This document shows, piece by piece, positions 28,095-37,563 of a DNA stretch of 64,000 nt; positions within the stretch are counted from its first letter, which is position 1, and each line of letters begins with the position of its first letter. A program made the translations under genes and the position numbers. The stretch spans positions 62,001-126,000 of the forward strand of contig NZ_WJXZ01000011.1 of the NCBI RefSeq assembly GCF_009668025.1, read 5' to 3'. Origin of the DNA: Larkinella terrae (lineage in GTDB: Bacteria; Bacteroidota; Bacteroidia; Cytophagales; Spirosomataceae). The notes under the pieces are model-generated. The model searched no databases, had not been told where the DNA came from, and saw nothing but the letters and a program-made list of their open reading frames with translations.

Positions 28095-28421
28095 ATGAAA
28101 GGAACCTATCTGGGCGAGTTTGAGGAAGTTGTACTCCTGTCCGTGGCCATCCGATCCGGCGACGCTTACGGCGCGGCTGTCACCACCGAAATTGAACAGC
28201 AGATGGGGCGTTCCGTCAACCTGGGCGCGGTTCATTCGGCGCTGCACCGGCTGGAAGAAAAAGGGCTGCTGACCTCCAAAGTGGGGGGCGTCACGCAGGA
28301 ACGCGGTGGTCGCCGGAAGCGGCTGTATTCGGTCACCCTTGCCGGACGTCGGGCGCTGGAAGAAATCCGCCAGCTCCGCAACCAAATGTGGGATTCCATC
28401 CCGAATACCGCCTGGAGTTGA
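28095..28421 (+). CDS. PadR family transcriptional regulator
   Basis: 108 residues from the ATG at 28095. It is a winged-helix PadR protein: LGEFEEVVLLSVAIRSGDAYG, then VNLGAVHSALHRLEEKGLL and a wing with ERGGRRKRLYSVT. PadR proteins of this short type very often precede FtsX-like permease genes in Bacteroidota and are thought to regulate them. Here the permease follows after 92 bp containing an inverted repeat. Confidence 0.92.
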   Translation: MKGTYLGEFEEVVLLSVAIRSGDAYGAAVTTEIEQQMGRSVNLGAVHSALHRLEEKGLLTSKVGGVTQERGGRRKRLYSVTLAGRRALEEIRQLRNQMWDSIPNTAWS

Positions 28422-28430
28422 GAGGGAATC

Positions 28431-28491
28431 AACAATGAAAAATTAACAATTAACTGATTTTCAATCCATTCAATATTAATTATTCATTGTT
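28431..28491. repeat. AT-rich inverted repeat between PadR and permease genes
   Basis: AACAATGAAAAATTAA (28431-28446) pairs with TTAATTATTCATTGTT (28476-28491), 15 of 16 positions, with a 29-nt loop. It could act as a hairpin or as a repeat element. It follows the PadR stop by 9 bp. Confidence 0.7.
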
Positions 28492-28513
28492 ACTTATTAA
28501 TTAAACGTAGTTC

Positions 28514-31108
28514 ATGATGAAACCAAATCCGCCCCGCTGGGCTATGCGGTTTTTACACCTATTCTGCCCGGCTTACCTGGTTGAGGAAATGGAGGGCGAT
28601 CTGGAGGAGTTGTTCGAGCAGCGGGTTAGCCGGATTGGCATCCGCAAAGCCCGGCTCCGCTACGTCCGGGATGTGCTGAGTCTGGTGCGTCCTTCCCTTC
28701 GAAAACAAAAACCGCTTGAGCATCCATCACCTTTTCTATTCCGTCCCGCTATGCTTTTCAATTATTTCAAAATTGCCTTCCGAACCCTGCTCAAAAACAA
28801 GGTTTATTCCGTGATCAACATCGCGGGTCTGGCCACAGGAATGGCCGTAGCCATGCTGATTGGTTTGTGGATCTGGGATGAAGTGTCGTTCGATACGTAT
28901 CACCCAAACCGGGAACGGCTGGCTTACGTGATGGCCACCCAGACCTACAACGGCGAAACCGGAACCTACAACAGCATTGTCGTCCCGCTTGAAAAAGAGC
29001 TCCGTACGCTGTATCGAGCCGATTTCAAACGCCTGTCGATGCTCTGGACCAGCACGAACATTCTGGCGGTCGGCGAGAAAAAGATTGCCCAGCCGGGGAT
29101 TTGGGCCCAGCCCGATTTTCCCGAAATGCTGACCCTCAAGATGCTGAAAGGCAGCCGTGAAGCCTTCAAAGATCCGTCGTCGGTTTTGCTTTCGGAATCC
29201 GTGGCGACCTCGCTTTTCGGCGATGCGGACCCCATTAATCAGGTGGTGAAAGTCGACAACAAAACGAATATGAAAATTGTGGGCGTTTACCAGGATTTGC
29301 CGCCGAACACGACCTTCCGTGACGTTCGCTTCGTGCTGCCCTGGCACAATACCGCCAACTGGTGGAACACCCAGGACAAGGACTGGCGAAATCACGGCTG
29401 CAATTTGTTGGTGCAGGTCAGCGATCGGGTCGACATGAGTCAGCTTTCCGCCAAAATCAAGGACATCGTTCTCCCCCACATCAAGGAAATCGAGTATACC
29501 TCACTAAATCCGATGGCGCGCTGGCACCTGTACAGCAATTTCCGGACCGGCCAGGTCGACGGGGGCCGGATTCAGTTTGTCTGGCTATTTGGCATCATTG
29601 GCGTTTTTGTGCTGCTGCTGGCCTGCATCAACTTCATGAATCTCAGTACCGCCCGGAGCGAAAAACGGGCCAAAGAAGTCGGCATTCGTAAAGCCGTCGG
29701 GTCGATGCACAGCCAGCTGATCGGGCAATTCCTGAGCGAATCAATCGTGGTGGCTTTCGTATCGCTGGCCTTCACCCTGCTGCTGGTTTTGGCCTCGCTC
29801 TCCTTCTTTAACCGGCTGGCCGACAAAGCCATCGACATCCCGTGGACGCATCCGGTTTTCTGGTTATTAACAATCAGTTTCACCCTGTTTACCGGTTTTA
29901 TTTCGGGCAGTTACCCGGCTTTTTACCTGTCCAGTTTCAAGCCGATCAAGGTGCTGAAAGGCGTGATGCGGGCCGGGCGGTTTGCTTCGCTGCCCCGCAA
30001 GGTCATGGTGGTGATTCAGTTTACGGTTTCCATCACGCTGATCATCGGCACGATCATCGTTTACCGGCAAATTCAATACGCCAAAAACCGCCCGGTTGGT
30101 TACAGCCGCGAAGGCCTGATTACGATCGCCATGAATACGCCGGAATTAAACAGTCATTACAACGAATTGCGGGCCGCGTTGATCGAGTCGGGAGCGGCCG
30201 CCGAAATGACCGAATCCAACAGCCCGCCGACGCAGATCTGGTCGAACAACAGCGGTTTCAGCTGGAAAGGCAAAGATCCCACCACCGACCCGTTGTTTGG
30301 CACCATTGCCGTGACGCACGATTTTGGAAAAACCGTGGGCTGGAAAATCGTGGCGGGCCGGGATTTTTCGCGCGATTTCGCGACCGATTCCAGCGCCTTT
30401 ATTTTGAATGAAGCCGCCGTGAAACTCGCCGGTTTTGCCGACCCGGTCGGAAAAGTCATGCGCTGGAACGGCCGCGATCACGTCGTTACGGGCGTTGTCA
30501 AAGACATGGTCATGGATTCGCCGTTTCAACCCACGGTTCCGACCATCTTTCTGGTGGATTACGGGTGGCTGAATATGATTATTGTGCGAACCAACCCCGC
30601 GCTGTCCGTCCGCGATGCCCTGGACAAAATGGAACCGGTTTTCAAAAAATTCAACCCCGGCAGTCCGTTCGAGTACAAATTCTCCGACGACGAATACGCC
30701 CGCAAGTTTTCCGACGAAGAGCGCATCGGCAACCTCGCTACGTTCTTCGCCGTTTTCGCGATCTTCATCAGTTGTCTGGGATTATTCGGGCTGGCGTCGT
30801 TTGTGGCCGAACAGCGCACCAAAGAAATCGGCGTTCGGAAGGTGCTGGGCGCGTCGGTTTTCAACGTCTGGGGCTTGCTTTCCCGGGACTTCGTGGTGCT
30901 GGTAATTATCTCGTGCCTGATTGCTGTTCCCTTCGCCTGGTATTTTATGAACAGCTGGCTGAAGCAATACGATTACCGCTCGGATATTGCGTGGTGGATT
31001 TTTGCGGCCTCCGGTTTGGGTGCGCTGCTCATCACGCTCTTAACGGTAAGCTATCAGGCCATTCGGGCGGCTTTGGTCAACCCGGTCAAGAGTTTGCGAA
31101 CGGAGTAA
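28514..31108 (+). CDS. FtsX-like ABC transporter permease with N-terminal permease-prefix domain
   Basis: 864 residues. A ~75-residue cytoplasmic prefix (PPRWAMRFLHLFCPAYLVEEMEGD...) is typical of PadR-linked permeases. It is followed by MacB/FtsX architecture: TM1 near residue 98, a large periplasmic MacB-PCD domain, three TM helices (~355-480), then a second half with its own periplasmic domain and TM helices (~750-860). The YFKIAFRTLLKNKVYSVINI and EIGVRKVLGAS motifs are characteristic. No ATPase is adjacent, so a trans-acting ATPase would be needed. The substrate is unknown and could be a peptide or lipid. Confidence 0.92.
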   Translation: MMKPNPPRWAMRFLHLFCPAYLVEEMEGDLEELFEQRVSRIGIRKARLRYVRDVLSLVRPSLRKQKPLEHPSPFLFRPAMLFNYFKIAFRTLLKNKVYSVINIAGLATGMAVAMLIGLWIWDEVSFDTYHPNRERLAYVMATQTYNGETGTYNSIVVPLEKELRTLYRADFKRLSMLWTSTNILAVGEKKIAQPGIWAQPDFPEMLTLKMLKGSREAFKDPSSVLLSESVATSLFGDADPINQVVKVDNKTNMKIVGVYQDLPPNTTFRDVRFVLPWHNTANWWNTQDKDWRNHGCNLLVQVSDRVDMSQLSAKIKDIVLPHIKEIEYTSLNPMARWHLYSNFRTGQVDGGRIQFVWLFGIIGVFVLLLACINFMNLSTARSEKRAKEVGIRKAVGSMHSQLIGQFLSESIVVAFVSLAFTLLLVLASLSFFNRLADKAIDIPWTHPVFWLLTISFTLFTGFISGSYPAFYLSSFKPIKVLKGVMRAGRFASLPRKVMVVIQFTVSITLIIGTIIVYRQIQYAKNRPVGYSREGLITIAMNTPELNSHYNELRAALIESGAAAEMTESNSPPTQIWSNNSGFSWKGKDPTTDPLFGTIAVTHDFGKTVGWKIVAGRDFSRDFATDSSAFILNEAAVKLAGFADPVGKVMRWNGRDHVVTGVVKDMVMDSPFQPTVPTIFLVDYGWLNMIIVRTNPALSVRDALDKMEPVFKKFNPGSPFEYKFSDDEYARKFSDEERIGNLATFFAVFAIFISCLGLFGLASFVAEQRTKEIGVRKVLGASVFNVWGLLSRDFVVLVIISCLIAVPFAWYFMNSWLKQYDYRSDIAWWIFAASGLGALLITLLTVSYQAIRAALVNPVKSLRTE

Positions 31109-31142
31109 AGCACCCGGTTTTCGCAACCGAATGAAAACATTG

Positions 31143-31195
31143 AGCGTCCGGATTGGTGGGGTCACCGCCGAATCCGGACGCTTTACGTTGATTTT
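31143..31195 (+). terminator. Hairpin terminator after the permease gene
   Basis: A perfect 12-bp stem AGCGTCCGGATT/AATCCGGACGCT (31143-31154 with 31171-31182) has a small inner GGTG/CACC pairing, followed by TTTACGTTGATTTTT. It ends the permease transcript before the serine hydrolase. Confidence 0.75.
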
Positions 31196-31280
31196 TCCGT
31201 TACTCATTTCAGCGGGCGGTTTCTTTGTATCCATTCGGCCAGAGACTGTTTCTGGCCTTCTGATTCAATCGCATAAACCG

Positions 31281-32336
31281 ATGAAAATAGCCCTGCTGAT
31301 CCTCCTCATGCTGACGGGTTTTCTGTGCTGCACCAATTCCGTCGCGCCCGAACCTTCTTCCAACTCCTATGATTTCTCGTCCGTCGACCGGTTTATCGAC
31401 AATAATACTGCCGTGTATCAGGATAGCATTGCCGTGCTGGTTTCGCAGAATGGAAAAGTGATTTACCAGAAAGAACACAACCTGACGATTGATACAAAAC
31501 GGCTCATTGCTTCGGCGTCCAAGTGGCTTTCCGGTGCCGTGATCCTGGCGCTGGTCGATGAGAAGAAACTGGCATTGTCGGACACTGTCGGCAAGTTTCT
31601 GCCGCTTTTTACCCGATACGGCAAGGGAAATATCACCATCCGGCAACTGTTTTCGCATACGGCCGGTTTTCCGGGCGACTCCCCCGAAAAATACGAATAC
31701 CGGCGCGATTTGACACTGGCGCAGGCCGTCGACTCGATTGCGGTTCATACCCAACTAGCCAATCCACCCGGTACGGTTTTTCGGTACGGTAGTGCCAGTA
31801 TGCACGTGGCCGGGCGCATTGCCGAACTGGTTTCCGGAAAGTCGTGGCAGGTGCTCTTCAACGAAAAGATTGCGGTTCCCTGCGACTTACGCGCCACCTA
31901 TTTGCTGGTCAATCTCCGCAATCCGCTGATTGCCGGTGGTGCCTGGACCAGCGCCCGCGACTACCTGAATTTTCTGGAAATGATCGTTTCGAAAGGTGTA
32001 TTTCGCGGTAATCGCGTCCTGAGCGAGCAGTCCGTTTCGGAAATGCTCCGGGACCAAACCGGCGGGGCAACGATTCAGGCAACGCCGTATCCGGCCAACC
32101 CCTATTCCAAAAATCCCGTCGCCAGCGTTCGGTACGGAATCGGCAACTGGCTCGATGTCGTGGACGCGTCCGGCAAGGTGCTGGAAAGCAGCAGTCCGGG
32201 CTTGTTCGGGGCGCATCCCTGGCAGGACTCCAAAAATCAGGTGGCTGGCATTATTTTCACCCGCACCACCACCCGGCAGAGCGCCGTCACCAGCCTGAAG
32301 ATTCGGGAAATGATCCGCAATAGTATTGAAAAATAA
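31281..32336 (+). CDS. Serine hydrolase lipoprotein (beta-lactamase/class C-like)
   Basis: 351 residues from the ATG at 31281. This start gives a lipoprotein signal (LLMLTGFLCC), whereas the longer frame runs through the terminator hairpin. The catalytic SxxK motif is in LIASASKWLSGAVI and the Tyr of YxS/N is in FRYGSASMHVAG. The overall fold matches the beta-lactamase/AmpH/esterase family. It is probably periplasmic or outer-membrane-anchored and may act on peptidoglycan peptides or esters; beta-lactam hydrolysis is not implied. It converges with the VCBS gene, with only 4 bp between the stops. Confidence 0.88.
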   Translation: MKIALLILLMLTGFLCCTNSVAPEPSSNSYDFSSVDRFIDNNTAVYQDSIAVLVSQNGKVIYQKEHNLTIDTKRLIASASKWLSGAVILALVDEKKLALSDTVGKFLPLFTRYGKGNITIRQLFSHTAGFPGDSPEKYEYRRDLTLAQAVDSIAVHTQLANPPGTVFRYGSASMHVAGRIAELVSGKSWQVLFNEKIAVPCDLRATYLLVNLRNPLIAGGAWTSARDYLNFLEMIVSKGVFRGNRVLSEQSVSEMLRDQTGGATIQATPYPANPYSKNPVASVRYGIGNWLDVVDASGKVLESSSPGLFGAHPWQDSKNQVAGIIFTRTTTRQSAVTSLKIREMIRNSIEK

Positions 32337-32340
32337 ACCG

Positions 32341-35300
32341 TCAGCGTTGCTGCGGTTTCAAAAACCGGTTGAACTGCAAGCCCTGCCCGTTGACCGCCGT
32401 AACGACCAATGGTTCAACGCTTCTGCCGGAAACCACCACCGATCTCCGGGCGTCGCCATTCACCAGAAAACCGCTTTCGCGCGGCAGCAGCGGTTTGAAA
32501 TGACCATGACCGTCGCCCAGCAACACCAACCCGAACGAAGCATCCTGCCGCCCCATGTTGACTTCGTTCGGGTAAAAATTACCGGTCAAAACCGCATCCA
32601 GCTTTCCATCGTGGTTGACGTCCTGCGGAATGATTTCAAAAACCGGTGATTGCTGCGCCATCCGGGGCAGGGGCGTCATTCGGAATTCGCCGTTGCCGAG
32701 ATTCTCGATGTAGGCACTTTGCAGGTACGTGGCCTCCGCCTGATACGCCCCGTCGAGGTCGTCTTTGGACAGCAATTCGTCAAAGGTAACCTTGGCGTAA
32801 TCGGCGTAACGCTGGTATTTTCGCCGAAACTGAATGACCTGCTGGTTCAGGGCGTCGCGGGGAATGGCCGGATACCGAACCCCTTTGATGAAATACCCCA
32901 TCAACGGATCGAACGTGCCGTCCTTGTTGAAGTCTTTCGCAATAATCCTGATCGGTTCCTGCTCCGACGCCCGGTACAAGGTGTTCAACCCCTCATTTCC
33001 GGCGATGTAATCCAGATCGCCGTCGTTGTCAAAATCGCCCTGCGCCAGCGTGTTCCACCAACCTTCGGAGTGAGTGAATGAGCGAATGAGCGAATGAGTG
33101 AATAAACGGTTGGAAGGCTGCTTGCCGCTGGTGTTTTGCAGGAGTGTTAGCGGCATCCACTCGCCGGCGAGAAGGAGGTCGGGCCACTTGTCGTTGTTGG
33201 TGTCGGTCCAGAGGGCGGTGCAGACCAGACCGGCATTCAGCAACGGCGGGCAGAGTTGGGCAGTTACGTCCGTAAACCGGGTCTGGCCGCTCTTTGTGTC
33301 GTTGCGCAGTAGATAGCTGCGAGTGGGAAGCGGGTATTGACCGGGAATCTGCCGACCGCCGACAAACAGATCCAGATCGCCGTCGCGGTCGTAATCAGCC
33401 GCGATGACGCAGGAACCGCTGCCCGATACATCCGGCAAGGCGTTTGGCGAAGCCTCCGTGAAATCACCCCGGCCGTTGTTCAGATACAACTGGTCCTGGT
33501 AAAATGCTTTTTCCGAAGCGGGTCGCTGCGCTCCACCGGCAACGATGTACAAATCCAGGTCCTTATCGCCATCCGCATCGAACAGCAAAGCCGCCGTATC
33601 GTCGTGACCAGTGTGAATCGGGAACGGTTTTTTGGTAAAACCGCCCGTCGAATTTCGAATCAGGAAACAGGCTTCGCTGCCCCGGTAGGTTCCCCCGACA
33701 AAGCAATCGTCCAGGCCGTCGCCGTTGACATCCCCGGAAGCCAGCGCAAAACCGCTGCGCGACAGCATTTTGTGCAAAGCCGCCGTTTGCTTGAAATCCA
33801 CAAAATCCGACCAGCGGTGCTGAAAATCCGGCGAAACCTGGCTGGTAACATTGGCAAACAGCGGCTTTTTGGGCGCAGGTGCGGGGCGGTTTTCGTTCTT
33901 TTTCGCCGGGTCAAAATGCAGTGTCAGGCGCTGATCAGCCTTGATCCGGTACTGTTTTTCCGACAAACCGCCCGGCCATTCCACCAGCAACGAATCAATA
34001 ACCGCCAACTGGCCCAGCCCAAAATGCAATACCGGCTCGACCGACGACTGAAAACCGTGCACCACCGAAACCTCGGCATACTGCATTTGTCCCTTCGTCC
34101 ACAACGTCACTTTACCGCCGATTCCCTGCCGGTTTCCCGCGCTTCCTTCCAGCCTGACGGCCAGGTAATGCGCCGGTTTCAGTTCCTGCGCCCGATTTTG
34201 GTACACCAGTGCTTCGGAATCAACCGTATTGACGACCAGATCCAGATCGCCGTCGCCGTCCAGGTCGCCATAAGCCGCGCCGTTGGAATACGACAGGTTG
34301 TCCAGCCCCCAACTCTTCGAAACATCGGTAAATGCCAGATCGCCCGCGTTGCGATAGGCATAATTCGGGACCCGCACCTCCGGCACTTTCTGGATCAGTT
34401 CCTCGCGCTTTTCCTTCTGAAACTCCGTCGTTCCAAAACCGGAAAACTCTTCGGTGAACGAGATAAAATCGCGGTCGGTCACATCCCGGCGGTAGCCATT
34501 CGTGATGTACAAATCCTTCCGTCCGTCGTTGTCGTAATCCGCCATCAGCGCGGCCCAGCTCCAGTCGGTTTTCGCCACCCCCGCCAGCAGTCCGATTTCG
34601 CTGAAAAGCGGGGGGACGGCAGCGGGCAGAGGGGAAGGGGTATGGGGCAGGGGGGATGGAGCAGAGGGGAAAGGGGTATGGGGCAGGGGGGGGGGGGGGG
34701 GGAGGGGGGGGGGGGGGGGGGGGGGGGGTGTGGCCCCTGCCCCCCCCCCCCCCCCCCCCTGCCCCACGCCCAAATTCAGTTGCAGCGAATTGCGCATGTA
34801 CTGCATCTGGTAGCGATACGGTTCGGAAATACTGAGTTCCTTGCGGTCGTAGTCCTGTCCGGCCAGCATCTTTTTCTGCCGCGCATTTTCCTCCGGTAAC
34901 ATGTCGAGCTGGAAAATATCGGCCCAACCGTCGTTGTTGAAATCGGCGACATCGAGCCCCATGCCGTACAAGCTGGTGTGCGCCGTCGACTGCCGGATGA
35001 CGTTGGTAAACGTGGGGTTTGCCGGGTTGCTCTTCCCGTTATTCAAATAGAGAATATCACTGCTGATGAAGTCGTTGGAGCAGTAAATATCGGGGTAGCC
35101 GTCTTTGTTGAGGTCGCTGATCGCCAGACCCAGCCCGAGCCCTTCGTAGACAATTCCGGCCTGCCGGGAAACATCTTTGAAAACCGGGTGGCCCTGCGGC
35201 CCATTGCCTTCGTTCCGGTAAAGTTTGCCGGTGCTGGGATACGAACCGTCGTTGATGGTGGCCCGCAAATAATTCGGATTTTGCAGATCGGGGCCGGTAT

Positions 35301-35910
35301 TGAGCAGGTAAGCGTCGAGATCGCCGTCGAGATCGTAATCAAAAAAGGCGGTTTGGGTGGTAAACGACGCATCCGCCAACCCGTACTCGGCCGCCATTTC
35401 CTTGAAAACCGGTTTGTCGGTTTTGCTTCCCTGGTTGATAAACAGCAAGTTTTCGGACTGCAGCAACGCCGTGTGTTTGGCCACGCTCACGTAAATATCC
35501 AGCCAGCCATCGCCGTTGACATCGGCCATCGATACGCCCGTACACCAGCGATTGGTTGTCAAACCGGCCACTTCGGTAACATCTTCAAATTTCCATTCGT
35601 GCGTCGCCGGGTCAATGCGGTTGAGGTACAGGCGGCAACTGACCTGATTGCCGCCGAAAAAAACGTCCGGTCGTCCGTCGTTATTTACATCACCGATTCC
35701 GACGCCCCCGCCGTTGTAGAAATTAGTGAACGTGAACGCATTGAGCGGATCGGTTTGCTTGAGGGTATTGGCAAAAGTAATACCGGTTTTTTCACCCGGA
35801 AGTTGCTCAAAAAGAGTCGGTTCCGACTGCTGGCAAGCCATGCAGAAAACTGCCATACTTGCAATGATCCCGTATAAAAAAGAGGAAAAACGCATGGATT
35901 TCACTGGCAA
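32341..35910 (-). CDS. FG-GAP/VCBS-repeat lipoprotein with CRTAC-type domain
   Basis: 1189 residues. The N-terminal lipoprotein signal ends AVFCMACQQSE. Many FG-GAP/VCBS beta-propeller repeats carry DxDxDGxxD calcium-binding loops (for example ADVNGDGWLDIYV and YDLDGDLDAYL). An ASPIC/UnbV-like segment lies about residues 540-650 (RLEGSAGNRQGIGGKVTLW). Such proteins commonly follow SusC/SusD in Bacteroidota and probably bind carbohydrate at the cell surface. Two in-frame low-complexity insertions interrupt otherwise family-like sequence: a poly-proline/glycine tract (~382-434) and an SFTHS-type repeat (~935-948). The gene may still encode a full protein if the homopolymer lengths are right. 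Confidence 0.85.
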   Translation of the reverse strand: MPVKSMRFSSFLYGIIASMAVFCMACQQSEPTLFEQLPGEKTGITFANTLKQTDPLNAFTFTNFYNGGGVGIGDVNNDGRPDVFFGGNQVSCRLYLNRIDPATHEWKFEDVTEVAGLTTNRWCTGVSMADVNGDGWLDIYVSVAKHTALLQSENLLFINQGSKTDKPVFKEMAAEYGLADASFTTQTAFFDYDLDGDLDAYLLNTGPDLQNPNYLRATINDGSYPSTGKLYRNEGNGPQGHPVFKDVSRQAGIVYEGLGLGLAISDLNKDGYPDIYCSNDFISSDILYLNNGKSNPANPTFTNVIRQSTAHTSLYGMGLDVADFNNDGWADIFQLDMLPEENARQKKMLAGQDYDRKELSISEPYRYQMQYMRNSLQLNLGVGQGGGGGGAGATPPPPPPPPLPPPPPLPHTPFPSAPSPLPHTPSPLPAAVPPLFSEIGLLAGVAKTDWSWAALMADYDNDGRKDLYITNGYRRDVTDRDFISFTEEFSGFGTTEFQKEKREELIQKVPEVRVPNYAYRNAGDLAFTDVSKSWGLDNLSYSNGAAYGDLDGDGDLDLVVNTVDSEALVYQNRAQELKPAHYLAVRLEGSAGNRQGIGGKVTLWTKGQMQYAEVSVVHGFQSSVEPVLHFGLGQLAVIDSLLVEWPGGLSEKQYRIKADQRLTLHFDPAKKNENRPAPAPKKPLFANVTSQVSPDFQHRWSDFVDFKQTAALHKMLSRSGFALASGDVNGDGLDDCFVGGTYRGSEACFLIRNSTGGFTKKPFPIHTGHDDTAALLFDADGDKDLDLYIVAGGAQRPASEKAFYQDQLYLNNGRGDFTEASPNALPDVSGSGSCVIAADYDRDGDLDLFVGGRQIPGQYPLPTRSYLLRNDTKSGQTRFTDVTAQLCPPLLNAGLVCTALWTDTNNDKWPDLLLAGEWMPLTLLQNTSGKQPSNRLFTHSLIRSFTHSEGWWNTLAQGDFDNDGDLDYIAGNEGLNTLYRASEQEPIRIIAKDFNKDGTFDPLMGYFIKGVRYPAIPRDALNQQVIQFRRKYQRYADYAKVTFDELLSKDDLDGAYQAEATYLQSAYIENLGNGEFRMTPLPRMAQQSPVFEIIPQDVNHDGKLDAVLTGNFYPNEVNMGRQDASFGLVLLGDGHGHFKPLLPRESGFLVNGDARRSVVVSGRSVEPLVVTAVNGQGLQFNRFLKPQQR
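33068..33106. repeat. GAGCGAAT-type octamer run inside the VCBS gene
   Basis: Consecutive imperfect octamers (GAGTGAAT / GAGCGAAT) are translated in frame as part of RLFTHSLIRSFTHSEG. The same octamer family forms the inverted repeat at 11665-11754. It lies between two conserved FG-GAP segments and looks like an insertion. Confidence 0.75.
34610..34767. repeat. Poly-G/poly-C low-complexity insertion with tandem and inverted repeats in the VCBS gene
   Basis: Two ~35-bp tandem units (each with GAGGGGAAGGGG then TATGGGGCAGGGG) start at 34626 and 34661. They are followed by long G runs (34686-34728) and C runs (34741-34759), and the ends GGGGCAGGGG / CCCCTGCCCC form an inverted repeat. It encodes a Pro/Gly-rich linker in the sense frame. 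Homopolymers of this length are prone to replication slippage and to base-calling error. Confidence 0.85.
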
Positions 35911-35932
35911 AACCGGTTGCTGAAAATGAATA

Positions 35933-35972
35933 AAGCGAGGAGCCGACGGTGTCCTACCGTTGCTCCTCGCTT
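35933..35972 (-). terminator. Hairpin between susD-like and VCBS genes
   Basis: AAGCGAGGAGC (35933-35943) and GCTCCTCGCTT (35962-35972) form an 11-bp stem with an inner CGACGGT/ACCGTTG pairing. On the minus strand it is followed by TATTCATTTT. It would attenuate transcription from the SusCD genes into the VCBS gene. Confidence 0.7.
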
Positions 35973-35996
35973 AACTTTTAAGACATTCGTCCGAAA

Positions 35997-37517
35997 TTAA
36001 TAGCCCGGATTCTGATCGGCTGGCTCAATTTTCGGGTTGTTATCCACTTCCTGCTGCGGAATCGGCAGCAATTCGTGCTTGCTTTTCTGGAAATAGGCAA
36101 ACGGCTCGGCTTTCAATTTACCGGCTTTCCGCCAGCGCAGGATGTCGCGGTTCCGGACTTGTTCCCCGCTCAGCTCCACGCGACGTTCGTGCATGATGGC
36201 GGCAAATACCTGATCTTTCGTGCCAACGGGGTAAGCAGCCGTCGGGTACGCGGGCATGGCCACACTCTTGCGGGCGCGAACCATGTTGAGGTATTTCACG
36301 GCTTCGGCGGTGGTTCCGATTTCGTTCTCTACTTCGGCCATTGACAGCAGCGTTTCAGCGTAGCGCATGATCCGCTGGTTGATACCGCCGGTCAGGAACG
36401 TCTGATCGGTTTTGTACATCAGCGAGAATTTCCGCCAGCTGATCTTGATGGTTTTTCCGTCCACGACCGACGAGTTGCCGTTCTGGGCCGCATCCGTCAG
36501 CACGTTTTTGTCGAGATTGTATTTGTCACCCGTTGAATAAAACGACTTGGCAAACCGGGGATCGCCTTTTTCGAATTCATTCAGCAGGCCGTTGGACGGA
36601 ATTACGTTCCGCCAGCCGATGCCCGAATACTCCTGCGTCCGCACGGTTTCGGTTCCGGCCGTGGCACCGTTGCCATCGCCATCCCAGTTGTAGTTACCTC
36701 CGGATGGATAAAAATTAATTTCCCAGATCGACTCTTTGTTGAATTCGGTTTCTTCGATGAAGTTGTCCGAATACTCATCCACCAGACTGTAAGTACCCGA
36801 TGAAATCACCTTCTGCAGCTCGGTTTTGGCATTCGTATAATCCGCCTGTTGCAAATAAACCCGGGCAAGTAGCATCTGGGCCGCTCCTTTGGTGGCGCGA
36901 CCCAGATTATTCGCATCATAGGTTGCAGGCAAAGCTTCCTGTGCCGCTTTCAGGTCGGCAACAATAAAATCATAAACTTCTTTTTCCGACGAACGGGGCA
37001 ATGAACCTTCCACCGCCGTGACGTAGGTTTTGTACAGGGGAACACCGCCCCACATTGTCACCAGATCAAAATACGACCAGGCGCGCAGAAAACGGGCTTC
37101 GGCCAGTAACCGGGCCTTATCAGCCGCCGGAATGTCGGACACTTTTCCCGACAGGTCCAGCACGACGTTCGCCCGGTGAATTAATTCGTAAAATCCCCGC
37201 CACACGGCTCCCATCACGGAGTTACCGCTGTCGTGGCTCCCGAGCAATAACTGGTTGCGGGGTGTTTCGAGTTGCCCACCGCCCGCGGCTGCATCGTCGC
37301 TGCGCAGGTCCTGAAGGAAAAACCACTCCCGCGAGGTGAGCGGATTGGATTTCGCCATAGCGTAAACCGCATTGACGGCGCTCGTCAATTCCGCTCCGTT
37401 TTTGTAAAATGTATCGACGGTGACACCGTTGGGGTTCAATTTGTCCAGATCACTTTCCTGACATCCTACCACCAGGCCCAGAAAGAGTATCCCGGATAAC
37501 AGAAATTTATTTTTCAT
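35997..37517 (-). CDS. SusD/RagB-family nutrient-binding outer-membrane lipoprotein
   Basis: 506 residues. The lipoprotein signal MKNKFLLSGILFLGLVVGC has a cysteine at 19. The SusD TPR-like helices (LLAEARFLRAWSYFDLVTMWGGVPL) and the C-terminal RNRDILRWRKAGKL / NPGY end are typical. It caps the SusC channel encoded upstream (46-bp gap) and captures a glycan or peptide ligand. There is no neighbouring glycoside hydrolase to suggest the substrate. Confidence 0.95.
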   Translation of the reverse strand: MKNKFLLSGILFLGLVVGCQESDLDKLNPNGVTVDTFYKNGAELTSAVNAVYAMAKSNPLTSREWFFLQDLRSDDAAAGGGQLETPRNQLLLGSHDSGNSVMGAVWRGFYELIHRANVVLDLSGKVSDIPAADKARLLAEARFLRAWSYFDLVTMWGGVPLYKTYVTAVEGSLPRSSEKEVYDFIVADLKAAQEALPATYDANNLGRATKGAAQMLLARVYLQQADYTNAKTELQKVISSGTYSLVDEYSDNFIEETEFNKESIWEINFYPSGGNYNWDGDGNGATAGTETVRTQEYSGIGWRNVIPSNGLLNEFEKGDPRFAKSFYSTGDKYNLDKNVLTDAAQNGNSSVVDGKTIKISWRKFSLMYKTDQTFLTGGINQRIMRYAETLLSMAEVENEIGTTAEAVKYLNMVRARKSVAMPAYPTAAYPVGTKDQVFAAIMHERRVELSGEQVRNRDILRWRKAGKLKAEPFAYFQKSKHELLPIPQQEVDNNPKIEPADQNPGY

Positions 37518-37563
37518 TGGAATCTTTCGTTTAATACTGTTGAAACATCGCCGGTTCTGCGCA

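Noticed and set aside
28514-31108. Permease as part of the PadR-linked macrolide exporter with its own ATPase
   Set aside because: No MacB-type ATPase domain or adjacent ATPase gene is present.
34626-34700. Tandem 35-bp G-rich units as a CRISPR array
   Set aside because: There are only two adjoining units with no spacers, they lie within a reading frame, and no cas genes are near.
33337-34899. A 520-codon open frame on the plus strand opposite the VCBS gene
   Set aside because: It is antisense to an obvious FG-GAP protein and has the low-complexity composition of a shadow frame; the minus-strand protein has clear repeats and motifs.
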